A stretch of 64,000 nt of DNA from Prochilodus magdalenae. Lineage: Eukaryota; Chordata; Actinopteri; Characiformes; Prochilodontidae. Positions within the stretch are counted from its first letter, which is position 1. Each line of letters begins with the position of its first letter. A program made the translations under genes and the position numbers. Below the pieces are notes generated by a model. That model searched no databases. It worked only from the letters and a program-made list of their open reading frames with translations, and was not told the DNA's origin. The DNA lies in NCBI GenBank assembly GCA_024036415.1, contig JAMWET010006568.1:303001-367000 (forward strand), in the 5' to 3' direction. Below are positions 1 through 13,040 of the stretch, in pieces.

Positions 1-904
1 TTCTGGCTAAATGTGAATGAGGCTATTGTGAGAGAAGTGCTGGCATTGGACGGCAGCTACTTCAGCATTCTGTGTGGATTTCCTTGGTAATAGCATTAAT
101 TTGACTTTTCTGATTTGATTTGATGAATAAAAATACACACAAAGCTGCACAGCAGCCATTGCACACACTTTACATCATCAAGGACTAAAACACAATAAAG
201 CCCAAAGGCTTATTCCCATTCATTTCTTCCTTCTGACATGCGGCATCCAGTGCCTTGTCATGAGTGAATAAAGAGCAAGGCCTATTTTAACCAAGTCTAA
301 ATTAATATGAGAGCAATGTAAGGTATGGCCAAATGATAGGGTGCAGCATTCATGCTGGACTGGGTGTTTGCTTGAAGGGTTTTTCTTGCATCCATCACAG
401 TCCCTCCACCTTTCTCTTCGCTTTGCAAGCTCAGCATCATACAGTACTTCATCTCTTTACTTGCCAAGATCTGTTTCCAGCGGTGGAGATTGTTTAAAAA
501 GACTACAGATTTCAACATCTCATATACAAACACAACGGGTCAACTCAAAGAGTTTCTGGGAAGCCCAGAGTAGCTGAGCATGACTTTTCCTTGTAGGAGT
601 GCAGTCATGTGGCTTCCCATGCACTGCATACATACTGTAAGCAGCAAAGACAGTACCACAACGGAGTGATGGGGATGCATCTAGGACACTGCTCGAGAGC
701 ACTGGTTTAGTCACAGTCCAAACCTCAACTCAGTAGGAGCCTGTGACAGAGCCTTAAATGAACAGATTTTGCTGGTTTAAAGCTGTCCTTCATGGAGGAG
801 TAAGCCTAAATGTCTTCAGAGTGATGTGGGAAATTGATTACAGGAATTCCTTAAAGAGACACATATAAACCCTACTCCTTTAACTAGTGTTATTTTTCTA
901 ATTA
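1..904. other. No gene recognised
   Basis: This stretch is ordinary AT-rich fish DNA without a repeat I can name. An open frame of 78 codons runs on the minus strand (297-533); it has unbiased composition and a possible splice acceptor (AG at about 481), but I do not recognise the product and a frame this short is expected by chance. I leave it uncalled. Confidence 0.5.
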
Positions 905-1672
905 CAACATTCAATCATCCATCAGCCGTATCATTAAAACCACCTCCTTGCATCACAGTCCATTTTATCAGCTCCACTGACCATATAGGAGAACCCTGTA
1001 GTTCTACACTTACGGACTGTAGCTTATCTGTTTCTCTGTACACTGTGTTATCCCTGCTCTTTAATTGTGGGGACCCCCACAGGACCACCACAGAGCAGGT
1101 GTTATGTGGCAAGTGGATCTTTCTTAGCACTGCAGTGACAGTGATGTGATGGTGTTGTGTTAGTGTGTGTTGGCTGGTGTGAGTGAGTCAGACATAGCAA
1201 TGGGGCTGGTGTGTTTAACTCTGTGTCCACTCACTGTCCACTCTACTAGACACTCCTACTTTGCGGGTCCACCTTGTAGATGTAAGTCAGAGACGATAAC
1301 TCATCTGCTACCGCAGAGTTTGTCTTGGTCATCCTCCAGTGCTTCATCAGTGGTCACAAGGCGCTGCCCACAGGACAGGTCCTGAGAACAGTGGACTATT
1401 TTCAGTCCAGCAGTGACACTGAGGTGTCCAGAAGCACTGCTGTGTCTGATCCACTCACATCAGCACAATACACACTAACACACCACCACCATGTCAGTGT
1501 CACTGCAGTGCTGAGATTGATACACCACCCATGTAATAACTGGGGTGGTGCTATGGTGGTCTTGGAAAAAAACTAGAACTACAAGGTGGAGTTCTACAGG
1601 TAAATGGAGCTGATAAACTGGATAAAGAGAGTAAACACATTGAGGTGGTCTTCATGTTATATCTGACCGGTG
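905..1672. repeat. Foldback interspersed repeat, copy D1
   Basis: The two halves are inverted copies of each other. The left arm at about 1127-1230 (around GTTAGTGTGTGTTGGCTGG) is mirrored by the right arm at about 1433-1514 (around ACACACTAACACACCACC). The outer ends, around TCATTAAAACCACCTCCTTG and GAGGTGGTCTTCATGTTATA, are also complementary. I recognise the sentence-like pattern (TCTGATCCACTCACATCAGC, CACCACCATGTCAGTGTCAC) as a repeat common in teleost genomes. It has no coding capacity, so it is a non-autonomous DNA element or foldback MITE. Related copies lie at about 37845 and 50930. Confidence 0.75.
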
Positions 1673-2989
1673 TACGTTACAGTGTTGAACAGCAGCGCGG
1701 CAAGGTTAAGGATGTCACTGAACTACTAATGCAGTAAATAAAGAGGGAACTGAGTTCACACAGTACACAACGTAGTTATGCAAAAATTGAGTGTGAAGAA
1801 GTGAAGTGATTTCATTTCCAATGAAAAGAAGAGTAAACGCAATGATGACTGATGCTTCTGGCAAGTGACTGCTACTGCCTGTTCTCAGCAAGAAACCACA
1901 GCACTAAAACGCTTAATATTCAGACTTTATCACATCAGAACTATACACAGCTGATTTTGAGCTGATTCTGGAAATGCAGTGCCATGCTAAACAAAGCACA
2001 ACAGAACCAGACTCAGTGTCTGCAAACAAAACAAACAGTGACTGGGCTACCGGCCATTATGTCCGGTTGGAAGAGTGGAAGCAGCAAGGCGAGCTTCATC
2101 ACTTCATTCAAAAGCTGAGGTGTTTTATACAGGCTATGTCTCAGATGTGTGGAGCCCAGCCTGATCTATGTTTGAGCTGCTTTTGGAGATCTCCTTGCTG
2201 GAACCCAGTTGCTCCATCATCTTGACCAGGCCAACGTCAAAGATGGGTTCAGGCACCCGGCAAAAGCTCACACAAATTGGCAAATATAACAATGTAGCTT
2301 ATTTTACACCACACAAGTGACATGTTTGAATTGACTGAATTTTGGATTTACTTTGTTTGAAATCAAATTCCTGTTTAGTGTGGGATGGTCTGAATAATAA
2401 TAACCCCACACATACAAATGAGGCTGGAAACATTACACTATTTAAAATCATCTAATTTCTACTATGGCCAATGACAGCACAGGTCCTACTTTTAGTTTTG
2501 AATTTAGGTTCCTGTACCAGGAGTATGGAGCAGCCTTGCACTTTTTGGCTTTAACAGGTCTAATAAGCGCCTGGGCTACTGCTTAGATATTTCAAATACA
2601 GCTCAAGCAGAACAAAAAGGCAAGGCTGCTATAAAAGAACACTGAACAAAGCGTTTCTCAGGCAACTCTTCCTTGGAGGCAGGAAAATGCTAAAGAAAGC
2701 TGATTATCAAATCTTTAAGGGCTTCTGCATGTGACTTCAGAAAGTCCCTAAAGTGGGAAAGATCTTTTTTATGTCTATGACGAAATGATGATCAATGTGA
2801 CAATACATTATACATTTATATAAATGATAAGGGTACAGTTATACAATATGCACTTGCAGTACTTCATGGACATTTTTATTTGTTCATTTTTATTCATTAT
2901 TTTTATTTAGTATAGAGATATTAACACTGAACTAATCGTTTTGTTGTGCATTACTATTTTATAGCACCATGAATGCCCTATGAGAGTGA
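1673..2989. other. No gene recognised
   Basis: I see no coding signal. A piece at about 1735-1905 (a run beginning AATAAAGAG and later CAAGAAACCACA) resembles 8903-9010, so part of this stretch is probably an old dispersed repeat of unknown class. Confidence 0.4.
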
Positions 2990-3226
2990 ACTACTCTACC
3001 ACGTCCGAGCAGTCTGTCCCCTTCTATGGCAGTTGTGGGCTGGAGGTTAAGGAACCAGCCTGAACTGACAGTAGCGACTGAGGTGCCCTTGAGCAAGGTA
3101 CCTAACCCCCAACTGCTAAGTGTGCTCACTGCCCCCTAGTGTGTGTGTTCACTAGTGAGTGTGCATGTGGGTGTTTCACTTCACTAAATTTCCCCACTGT
3201 GGGATCAATAAAGGATTAAAATCTTA
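2990..3226 (+). repeat. SINE-like short interspersed repeat
   Basis: The string around TGCCCTTGAGCAAGGTACCT, followed by CTAACCCCCAACTGCT and then GTGTGTTCACTAGTGAGTGT and GGGTGTTTCACTTCACT, matches a short repeat that I know to be very abundant in teleosts and that is usually classed as tRNA-derived. It ends in an AATAAAGG-type tail. The tRNA-like head is too decayed here for A and B boxes to be assigned. The class is from memory. Confidence 0.6.
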
Positions 3227-4704
3227 AATCTTGACTCTATGAACATACTGTAGGTGCTAAAACTGGTTTTATAGCAGAAGTGACATGCAGGACAGCTAGA
3301 CCGTTTCCATAATGCTTTTGTTTCAAGACCCCCTCCAATTTAGCTGTAGCCGATTCCCACCCTCTAGCCAGGTCTCCCTCATCACACGATGCTATCAAGC
3401 TCGATGCATGAAACTCAACTGCATCTTTCTGAACAGCTGCTTACACAACATCATTGGACAGACTAACACACTTGGATGCTGGTCAGCTAGCATCAGCCTA
3501 CATCTGCTCTAAGCATTGGCCAGAATAGCATTGGAGTGATGGATGGAGTGGGAAAACCAACCTCCCACTTTAACAGACTTAGTGTTAGCCAGTGTTGCTG
3601 TCATAGACTCCAGGCCTTGGATAGCTGTATAATTACTGGGGTTCAAACTCATGATCTCCCAATTATAGGGCAGATGCCCAGACCACTACACGCTACTACC
3701 ACACTACACACACTTTAACTGTTTATATACCTCGTGAATGGAGCAAGATAATGTATTAGGTAATAGATCATTTCCGTTAATGGCAAAGACTGGAAGTGGA
3801 CAGGGCTTAATGTACCAGATATCCAACCCACCAGGTCATGCTAAGATTGTCTCCAGGCAGGCAGGATCAGGCACAACTCTACTGCTTGCATTACTACTGT
3901 AAACAGAAGCAAGCAAGTTGTAGTAACTGGTTTAGTAACTATATAGTAACATGGGGTTTAGAGGTTCATTCATTATTTTGCATGAACTGATTGTTACACT
4001 GATTTAATAAAGAATATGAGGGCCTTCCTGAATACAGTTATTTGTAGTGTAGAGCTTCAGCAGTAATCAAAAGGGAATATCTGAAGTATCGCACCAAGGG
4101 AAGGGAATGGGGGTGGACCTGAGAAAGCCATCCAGAAAATCTGCGTTCGACGCACGTGTTGAAAGCACATCCACGGCTTTATCCGCCGTTAAATCTGAAC
4201 CTCCAGGCTAGCTGCTTTCCTTGCTGAGCTTTGTGGCACTCACAGCATGGCTTCGCTCAGTCTATCAGCAGGAGGTAATAGCACAGTGCATACACAGTTT
4301 AACCAGTGCTTCACGGGGGTGCTCTAACTCGAGGTACAAAAAGCATACTCTGCGGCCCTACTGAAGGTCCAGTATGGCGGGGAATACACGCTGTCTGGCA
4401 TCACGTTAGCATGACGTTTACAGAAGAGATGGCTTTGTTGGGCTGTTTTAGGTTCATTTGTACATTTGTTTAATTGCTGAAGGGGCTGAGTACATCTGGA
4501 GTTGCAGGTTTTCCCAAGAAGAGTGGAGAGCTGTATTTTTTAGCTGTCAGCGCTGGAGAGGCGGTTTCTTTTCAGCAAACTAAAAATAAAGCTGTTACGA
4601 ACCTCCGGTTGTGTATGTTTCTCCCGAGAGACCAGAATGTTACAGCATTCTGCAGTTCGCCTTTATTAATTGTCTATGTTTAACCAACAACGAACATCCA
4701 ACTA
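3227..4704. other. No gene recognised
   Basis: No exon-like structure is visible. At about 3638-3690 the text GGGGTTCAAACTCATGATCT, followed by 'cagaccactacacgct', resembles the B-box region of a tRNA-derived SINE, but I cannot find a matching A box or tail, so this is only a hint. Confidence 0.4.
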
Positions 4705-5912
4705 CAGTCACTGTCTAAAAGTACAGGGGTTGGACAATGAAACTGAAACACCTGGTTTTAGACCACAATCATTTATTAGTATGGTGTAGGGCCTCCTTTT
4801 GCGGCCAATACAGCGTCAGTTCGTCTTGGGAATGACATATACAAGTCCTGCACAGTGGTCAGAGGGATTTTAAGCCATTCTTCTTGCAGGATAGTGGCCA
4901 GGTCACTACGTGATGCTGGGGGAGGTTCGTCCTTCTTGGTGGTATGCTGACATTACCCTGCATACCGTGGCTCTTGATACATCAAAAAGACTTGCTGTCT
5001 TGGTCACAGATGCGCCAGCAAGACGTGCACCAACAGTTTGTCCTCTTTTGAACTCTGGTATGTCACCCATAATGCTGTGTGCATTGCAGTATTTTGAGCA
5101 GAACTGTGCTCTTACCTGCTAACTGAACCTTCACACTCTGCTCTTACTGGTGCAATGTGCAATTAATGAAGATTGGCCACCAGGCTGGTCCAATTTAGCC
5201 ATGAAACCTCCCACACTAAAATGACAGGTGTTTCAGTTTCATTGTCCAACCCCTGTAGCTGCACAAACAGCTGCACCCAGAAGGAATTACCCAATAGGGA
5301 ATGACCCAACAGCCACAACTAACATACAGTAGACATACAGTGAGCAGTGATGAGTCATCGTGTTAGTGCCAGCAGCATTGGCAAACGCTGCAGGATGCAG
5401 GACTGCATGCACTCAGACCGTTACAATGACTACCCTTAACACCACGTCAACAAAGACTGCAATGGTGTCGTGCCAGACTGTCACTGAATAACTCAGAATG
5501 GCAGAGGTTCATCTTCAGTGATGAGTCCCACTTTTGGCTTGGTCTAGATAACCGACGAGGCACTGTGGTCAGCGCTAAGACGACTGTATTGTTTTTATGC
5601 GTCACAGGTCCGGAAGGCCTGGCGTCACTCCACCTTCACCTCTACTGCAAAATCTACAGGAACTGGGTGAGAATATTCAAGCTGCATGGGATGGATTATC
5701 ACAGGACACCATTAGGAACCTCTACAACTCCATACCGCGACGTCTGGCTAGTTGTGTTAGCAAACATACTGAGAGGCACTACTTCTGTATGTGTAGCTGA
5801 GTAAATATTACCCATATCAGTGTAAATGTATCATCATTTATTGTCCCCGGTAACCTTTATCTTCCTTCCCAATAGCATCGCAATCCCACACTTCTCTCTG
5901 GGTACAGCTGAC
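4705..5912 (+). mobile_element. TcA1: internally deleted Tc1-like element, split by TcC1
   Basis: The right part (5257-5912) aligns with other TcA copies from the terminal-repeat text GCTGCACCCAGAAGGAA onward. The left 17 or so bases of the terminus lie before 4722. A TcC element is inserted at a TA inside this terminus. The remaining transposase frame (about 5597-5760) reads as a Tc1 C-terminus, with LSQDTIRNLYNSIPRR as its core. The central catalytic part is missing. The right terminal repeat is damaged after CTCTCTGGGTACAGCTG. Confidence 0.75.
4724..5255 (-). mobile_element. TcC1: internally deleted Tc1-like element
   Basis: It is flanked by TA on both sides (4722-4723, 5256-5257), the target duplication of the Tc1/mariner group. 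The ends are inverted repeats starting CAGGGGTTGGACAATGAAAC. On the minus strand it encodes the helix-turn-helix N-terminus of a Tc1 transposase (KRGQIVGARLAGASVTKTAS-like), then jumps to the C-terminus (LATILQEEWLK, then AAKGGPTPY). The DDE catalytic core is deleted. Two further copies at 30096 and 49065 share this structure and length (about 532 bp). Confidence 0.9.
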
Positions 5913-8171
5913 TTGGTGGGATTTGAATTGGTATGTGAAGAGGACATTTACTTGCTACACCAAAAGTGGTTTCCCTACAAAGCATTTGGTCCCTCCCAGC
6001 TTGAGAAACACTAAATACTGTAATACACACTGTGTTATGAAATCAGGACGTACTTCAGCCACATTGCCCACCAACACTATAACATGTTGTGTATGTGTAC
6101 GTGACAGTCTGACTAGTCACAGTGACCCAGAGACACGATCTTCGCGCACCCCTGTGTGCTCCTAATTCCCTGAATCTGAGCGTGCTGTGTGTGTTTGTGT
6201 GGGGTAGGAACAGAGTGTCCTCTGAGTGCAGGCTGAAATCCTTTACAGTCCATTAGCACTGCCACACAGCCTGCTCCCCGCACATTGTGTTGTGACTCGG
6301 TGGGACATTACCTGAGACCCGCTCTGTCCCGAACATGCCAAACCTCATCACATCACATGCTCACAGCACCTTTCATACAAAAAGACAGAGGAAAAACCAA
6401 GTACCCCTCCACAAAGAGGACACAAACAGAAAAGGCTCAACACAGAGGAACGCTAAACAAGATGCACCACGCTTCCAAGCCTTATCTAATAACGATAAAT
6501 GTAGAAATGATGATATAATGTGGCAGTCCTGTGCAGAGGCATGAGTTTCTAATAATAAGCAGGAGATGCAGAGTGATGGATAAAGCTGCATGATAATAAG
6601 GACAAAGGGACATAAGCTTACAAACGTGTACAGGCAGATTGTTACAAGAAGGAATCAGACATATAGGAATCATACATATACGGTGCGCGCTGCTAGTTAA
6701 GCAATGAGAGAAGCTGAAGCCTGAGGTGGCATGGTTGGTACACTAGGCTAGCTAGTTGGTACACTAAAGAGGACTAGAGTGTGGCAACATTCCAGACATT
6801 TGAAGGAAGAAAGTTAAACTTAAACAGGTACGTTGCATAGCTAGCTGGCCATTCTGCAGTGATCTGGTCAGATTTACTGCACATAAGCTGTAGGCAGGGA
6901 AAGGTGGCAGCTCAAACACGTCCTCTAGCAGGTAAGGGAGCCGCCAGTAGGTCAGCGGCCAGTAGGGGAGCAGCAAACCCGGTCTCAACTCAGACAAGCA
7001 CACAAACAACTAACTGCAAGTGCTTTAGTTTATTTTATGTATGGAATTAAGATTTATTTATTATGCTCGAAAGTCACTTAATAAGCCAATCCTACAAAAA
7101 GACAACAAGTTATTATTATTTTTCAGCGTTTATTTATTTATTTTATATTTTCAGGCCTGCTGTGTTCATTTTCACCTCAAAACAATTCCAACGTTAAAAA
7201 AATCCCATTCATTTCCTCAGACGTATTTTTTTATTTGTATGTTTAAAGCGAAATAAAGAAGTAGGCAGGTCCTGTTAAAGAATGAATATATTAAAATTAA
7301 AACTTTGATTAAAAGTCATCCACAAATCCATATTTGTATCCAATATGTTGGTCATTAATATAATCTTTTTTACTGACTTTTAAAAGCTGACTAGGTGCAT
7401 TTGACGAGGTGGAACTCATCCCTAAAACCTAATATACTGTATATGAAGAAACCTAGCAAGCTAAAGCTAACTTAATGGGTATCTTAGTAAGCTAGCTAGC
7501 TATGCAGCCATCTATCTATCTGTCCATCTGTATAACTGCGTGTTTGGTACGTCTGAACACCTTCTACATATCAGAGAACAAAATGCTGAATGACTTAATT
7601 CTATGGCACTTTTGCACACACTTGTGGAACCATGTTATCATACTTGGTATCGGTGAGCACTCGAAATCTTATGCATCCTCACCTACAAATGCAGCCCAGT
7701 GCTGCTTTACATGCTGCATAACTGGTAGAGACTTCATTACTAACACATTCGGTTCTGACAGTGTTATTACTATATATAAATAAAGGCTATTATGACACAT
7801 GACTTTGGTGTGATACATACTGGGGCGCAGCAATAAACATGAATATCAATGCTACCACATCACTGGTGGTGTTTTATTGTGCGCTAAGGTTAGCTGACAG
7901 CAAATGACAATGAGACGAGTGACTTTGGGCTGGGAGGACGCAGTCAGGATGAGGAGCCGGTGTGGGTGGGTAAGACGAGAGACAAGGGGGAGAGGGAGAT
8001 AGAGAGACAGAGAGATAGAGGTGTAAGGTGGAGGAGTAGCTGTACGTGTGGTCCTGGGAGAGCTCCTCTCTCACCTGTCTCGTCGTGCGCTGACTGAAAG
8101 CCTTGCTGACAAGGATCTGTGCACCACGCCGCCTGCTCGCTTTGATAAGAGCGGCCGAGCCGTCATTCCAC

Positions 8172-8174
<3 letters not shown>
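5913..8174. other. No gene recognised
   Basis: No coding signal or nameable repeat is visible. The stretch is AT-rich from about 7020 to 7800, and several short open frames there look random in composition. Confidence 0.4.

Positions 8175-8202
<28 letters not shown>
8175..8202. repeat. (CT)n microsatellite
   Basis: An uninterrupted run of 14 CT dinucleotides. Confidence 0.97.
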
Positions 8203-8205
<3 letters not shown>

Positions 8206-10268
8206 CATGCATGAACTCTGCAATGGCGCCAGTGTTACAATAAATCATGTACAGTCAAATTAACTACAAGGGGCTCATCAGCACAGACCAGTGTCACAAT
8301 CTGCCAATGTTTGCACCAAATACATTTATTATTCTGATTTTGGATGATCTGTTTTGCAGTTTTATGAGCAGCTCTGGAAACCAATAACTGGATCTAAAAG
8401 GCACCCACTGAAATCTTGTTGGTACCACTGAGTCCTAGCACTCTTAAGTACCAATATAAATGTATATTTCATCAGGATCACTTTTGGCATTGTGATTCAT
8501 TGCACAAAATGGCGGTGAACACTTCTGATATAAGCAGGTAAAAGATATAAGTCATGTGGGCAACACACTGACTGTTATATCGGCAGACGTTAAACTTGGC
8601 CAACTGTCAATACTTCATAAAAAATATTGATAATATTGAAAATATTCCAAAAAATATTCCAAAATATTCCGAAACACTTTTAATGGCAAGTCTTTGACAT
8701 CTACCTATCGCGATGCAGATATATCGCTATGTGGATGTCCTCTCCTGTGACAACAGTTTGTACCTCTAGGTGAGGTGATAGTGAGTCACTACAGTGATGA
8801 GCCTGCCATTAGTCCCACATGAGAGGATGAAGAAGTAGCACCGCTGCCCCGGCAGCGCTTTCTAACCTCCTGTTGACATTGCTGAAGGTGCTGCTCATTT
8901 AGTAAATAAAGAGGATTGTAAAGGCAATAATGGCTGACGCTTTGACAAGCACCCATCAAGAAACCACATACGGCAGCAAAGGAAAGTGACATGAAAAGAA
9001 GCAAAATAAGAGTTAACTCTGGCGCCGCTTTCCAACCCCGGAGAAGCACCTAGTTAGTAAAGAAATGGGATTTGGCGGTGAACACACAATAGTTCTTCTA
9101 GACTTAGTATTACTTTGGTATACACCGTCAACTGCATCACCAAAATTTAGAGCAGACCTCTGGATTTGATGTTTGGACCAACGGTGGTGCAACAGAGCAA
9201 AAACGGAGCCGCTGGTTCAGCTAACTAGCCGGAGAGTTACTTTTTCCTTCACTGCATTACTACATTTAGTGGATTATTAGATTATTATCCGAGCACACAT
9301 AACGATTAACACTACTGCCTCAACACAGGTGATCTAATATTTACAGGTACCCCATTTCTTTGCATTTAACTACAGCACCCATGCGAAGAATGCATTTGGG
9401 CAACAATTTAGATCAAGCTCTGGTTATGAGCTATATAACACGAGGCTGGTAAAAGTACTGGTGTTTGAATGCTGCCACTATGGCTGTACCAAAACATCAT
9501 AGCATGACTGGTGTATTACTCACTGTGCTAAATAGCCAGTTGCCTTTCTTTCCATGTAGCACTTTGTTTGATTCATGTTGTTTAATTAGGGAACTGATTT
9601 TTCATTCAAGAAGCAGAAAACGTCAGCTGGGCCTATTAAAGAGCGAATAATGCGGTTTATATTAGAACTCTGACTAACAGAACATGTTTGAAATGTGCTA
9701 AAGTGTTTCATGTTTTAGCCCACACAACGTGGAAAAAAACACAGGGACCAAAGAAGTCCAACTAATAATACTCTCTCCAGGAGTTAAATCAATGCCAATT
9801 TTCCAGACCCCTACATGCACACAACCCAACCAAAATTATTATTAAAAAAAACAAAAAACAAAAACATTTTAGTAACTAAACTAACGTTTTCTACCATACA
9901 CAATACGCATTACATAAAATAGTTTCTTTTCTGTATTTGCAACAGACCAGGCCTGCGGCTTCATATCAACTATCAAAATACTATATTATACAATAACAAA
10001 CATACTATGATGTATTCAAAGCACTGAATCCAGTTAGACAGGCCTAAAATGCTCATCTGGTAATGAACCATGCAGTCAGTGAGTGTGTTTTAAACAAGAT
10101 ATGCTCAGAAAACTATATGCTAATTTCTCACAATAACACAATAAATCACTGTTATATTGCCTGCTCCTAGCAGATCCAGTCACATACACCCATTCACAGA
10201 CATTTTTCAGTTTCTGTCTATCCGTCCAGTGTGAGAAGACAGCTCAAGAGACATGGGTCTGAAAGGAC
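8203..10268. other. No gene recognised
   Basis: No exon can be supported. The part at 8903-9010 resembles 1735-1905 and is probably an old dispersed repeat. The 86-codon minus-strand frame at 8789-9049 has a hydrophobic start but overlaps that repeat-like piece, so I do not call it a gene. Confidence 0.4.
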
Positions 10269-10314
10269 GCATAGCTGCCAAGAAGCCCATACTGGGGCTT
10301 CTTGGCAGCTATGC
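10269..10314. repeat. Perfect 20-bp inverted repeat (hairpin)
   Basis: The arm GCATAGCTGCCAAGAAGCCC (10269-10288) is followed by a six-base spacer, ATACTG, and then by its exact reverse complement (10295-10314). There are no mismatches in 20 pairs. It could be the core of a MITE, a cruciform, or a hairpin RNA. A poorly conserved surrounding sequence would argue against a conserved microRNA. Its function is unknown. Confidence 0.95.
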
Positions 10315-12397
10315 CAAAGAGCAATTTTACAGGAGAGGGCAAAAAGTTCATGTAAAGTGTTTATTCCATGATATGTTGGAAAAATAAAAAATACATTTCT
10401 GTATATCCATTTTTTTTTTAAATTGGACAATTGACATTTGACGAGCTGAAATGATGTAGAAATCAGAAAACGGCGACAATATACAAGCAAAAAGTGCTGC
10501 TAATTTTATTTTTGCTGTTCGATATAAACCTTGGTGAAAAATGTCCAGATTTTCTAGCTGTCTGAAGTGTGGGGGTATATTGGGTTGTATAAGCATACAG
10601 AGGGAAACGTAACTGTTGGTCACCCTGTCTGCAGAACATGCAGAATGAAAATCTCTATAAAAGGGGGCAAAACTTCTGATCTTATGAGTCCTCTTTGCCA
10701 ACCCATTGGAAATGATCCTACCTTTTTGAAATGTCCGGCTGTGGCACATACTTTCACTTAGGTAGATCCATACACCAAACTCTAGGTGGCATGTTTTAAT
10801 AGCTTTAATTTTAATTAGTTCTATAACCCTGGAGTCGCTAGAACGTAACTGTTGCATCCTGCTGCAAATTACAAACAAGAAGCTGTTAAAACTAGAGGTA
10901 GAATAGTTTGACAGTCTAAATGTCCTTATCAGTAAATCTTTCCAGCATTAAAAGAATAATTAGGATATGATCAGGGTGCTCTGACGCTGGAACCATAGTC
11001 TCACGGCTACATGGTACTACCATTAATGTTAACGCACCTTTGAAATGGTTTTCATATGTTTACATATTAGCTGTCATATTTATAAGATACAGTGCATCAT
11101 CGCTGCCGAAGGAAATGAAGCATCTCCAAACAGTGACCTTACAGGAGAGGGCAAAAACCTTCATTACTTTCAATGTAAGTTAATATACAGTGGTTTTAGT
11201 TCAGCTTATTCCAGCTATTCCAGTATTTCTGTAGGTCCATGTGTCATGGACATTTTCACACAATGTAAAGACTTAGTGCTGGTGCTGAAATGAAAAAAAT
11301 CTGAGACGTAAAAAAGTTTTTCTCTGGACAGCGACAAACATGCAAACAAAAAGTTTCAACAACTGTTCAACAATACCCCAATAATACGATCATCTGATCA
11401 TTCTAACATTTCCATGTTGTTTCCGTATCTCTAGACAACACTGTATCAAATCAAACTGAACTATGAACTATGTTTTGCATGGTGAATCAAATGGCTGTAT
11501 TTGTGCTGTAGACATCCTGACCCAGCCATTGCCCTTACCAACAACCAGTGTCAGTAAGTTTCTCTTCAGTGAACCACATTAAAGCACTCGGAATGACTCG
11601 CATATCGGAACTGAATTGCACAGACATTGTGAAAAATCTGTGGAATTGCCCTTTAACTACCTTTCTGGAAACCTCTGCAAAAGAAACAAGTTTATCCGCC
11701 TCATTGAGCATCGCTGTGAATGCCTGGAATAGGCAGTAGATGAAGCATTCAAGGCCGAAAGAGCAGCCCGCTGGACTTTTTCTGCCCGAATTCCCAGACA
11801 GCAGAGTCACGGTTTTGTGACACCTCATTGATCCATCAGTAAAAGAATCCAGTGGTGGGAAGAGTACTGAAAACTAATGAATATTTAAGGAGCCAGCTTC
11901 AGAAATAATCTACATGTGAAATGATCCACTCTACGCACTGTATAATTTCCGAACTCCCGACTCAATCAGCTGTGTGGCTGCGATTCGTCTTACTGATATG
12001 TCTGCTTTTAGACCTTCAGGACCTAATTTAAAACCTCGGATCCACAAAAACTTATCTTTACCCTTCATCTAAATACTGGATGAGTGCAAAATCCATTCCT
12101 CATGCTATGAAAAGTGCAAAATCGATGGCTCATGAGGGGCAATTTCACAGAGGAGACACCCATTAAAGCCTTTACTGCCACGAACACGAGGTTACCTTTA
12201 TAACAGCCCTCTTTTAAGACCTTACATTTCTCAGACCCTTTGTCTTCAGTCCCACAGCTTTTGGCCAGCCTTGGTCTACCTCATTCAACAAACAGCTATA
12301 GCAAAGAGCAAGAGAGAGCAAACTTCAGTAGAGACATTCAACCTATGGTTACCAGCCAGCTGCTTCACACGGTTAGCTTTATGCTAGTAAGTAAATA
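10315..12397. other. No gene recognised
   Basis: A 176-codon minus-strand open frame (10348-10878) is long for chance in AT-rich DNA, but it resembles no family I know and has no domain-like pattern. The phrase TTACAGGAGAGGGCAAAAA occurs twice (about 10327 and 11140), both probably tails of a dispersed repeat related to those at 27184 and 62690 (their complement reads 'ccctctcctgtaaa'). Confidence 0.4.
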
Positions 12398-13040
12398 CAC
12401 TCATCATCAAAACATATTTGCGCAAATATGACGGTTATAATTGACATGGTGAGACGTGCCCATGTTTGATGTGATGTAAGCAAGGACAGGCATCATCGCT
12501 GTACCTGACTGACCACGACTGCGGACATTCAGCAAGCAGTGATGCCGTCCATGAGTCATCCTGTTAGTGCCAGCACTATTGGCAGACGGCTGCATGACAC
12601 AGGACTTTACAATGTTACAATGACCGTCGCCACAGACTGCAATGTTGTCGTGCCAGGCTGGAGTCATGGAGTGACTCAGAATGGCAGCAGGTCACCTTCA
12701 GTGAAAGGTCCCGCTTTTATCTTGGTGGAGACCAATGAAACTGTGAGGAGGCACCTAGATGACCGGTTTGGTGTCACCATCACACAGCTAGAAGGCCTTG
12801 TGTCCCTCCACCTCCACCCTTACCGCACAGTCTGGGGGAACTGTGTGAGAATATTCAAGCTGCATGAGACAGATTATCACAGGACACCATCAGGAACCTT
12901 TACAACCTTTACATGTTTAGCAAACATGGTGGCCCAACACCATACCGAGAGATACTTCTTCTGTATGTATAGCTCAATAAATATTGGCCATATAAGTCAT
13001 TGCATATCTGTTTTCATCATGTATTATTCTAACTCATTAT
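12398..13040 (+). mobile_element. TcA2: internally deleted Tc1-like element, 3' end lost
   Basis: It begins with CACTCATCATCAAAA after TA (12396-12397). The body carries a Tc1 motif (HPVSASTIGRRLHDTGLY, around 12557-12607), then text corresponding to the first part of the catalytic domain, then the C-terminal leftover near 12815-12960. Stops and frameshifts interrupt it, and the right terminal repeat cannot be found. Confidence 0.8.

Noticed and set aside
297..533. 78-codon minus-strand frame, considered as an exon of a downstream gene
   Set aside because: The composition looks protein-like, but I cannot name the family, and the acceptor is weak. The alternative frame is equally plausible.
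10348..10878. 176-codon minus-strand open frame
   Set aside because: It is long but unrecognised, with overlapping frames, and its right part lies next to a dispersed repeat tail. It could be rescued by a protein match.
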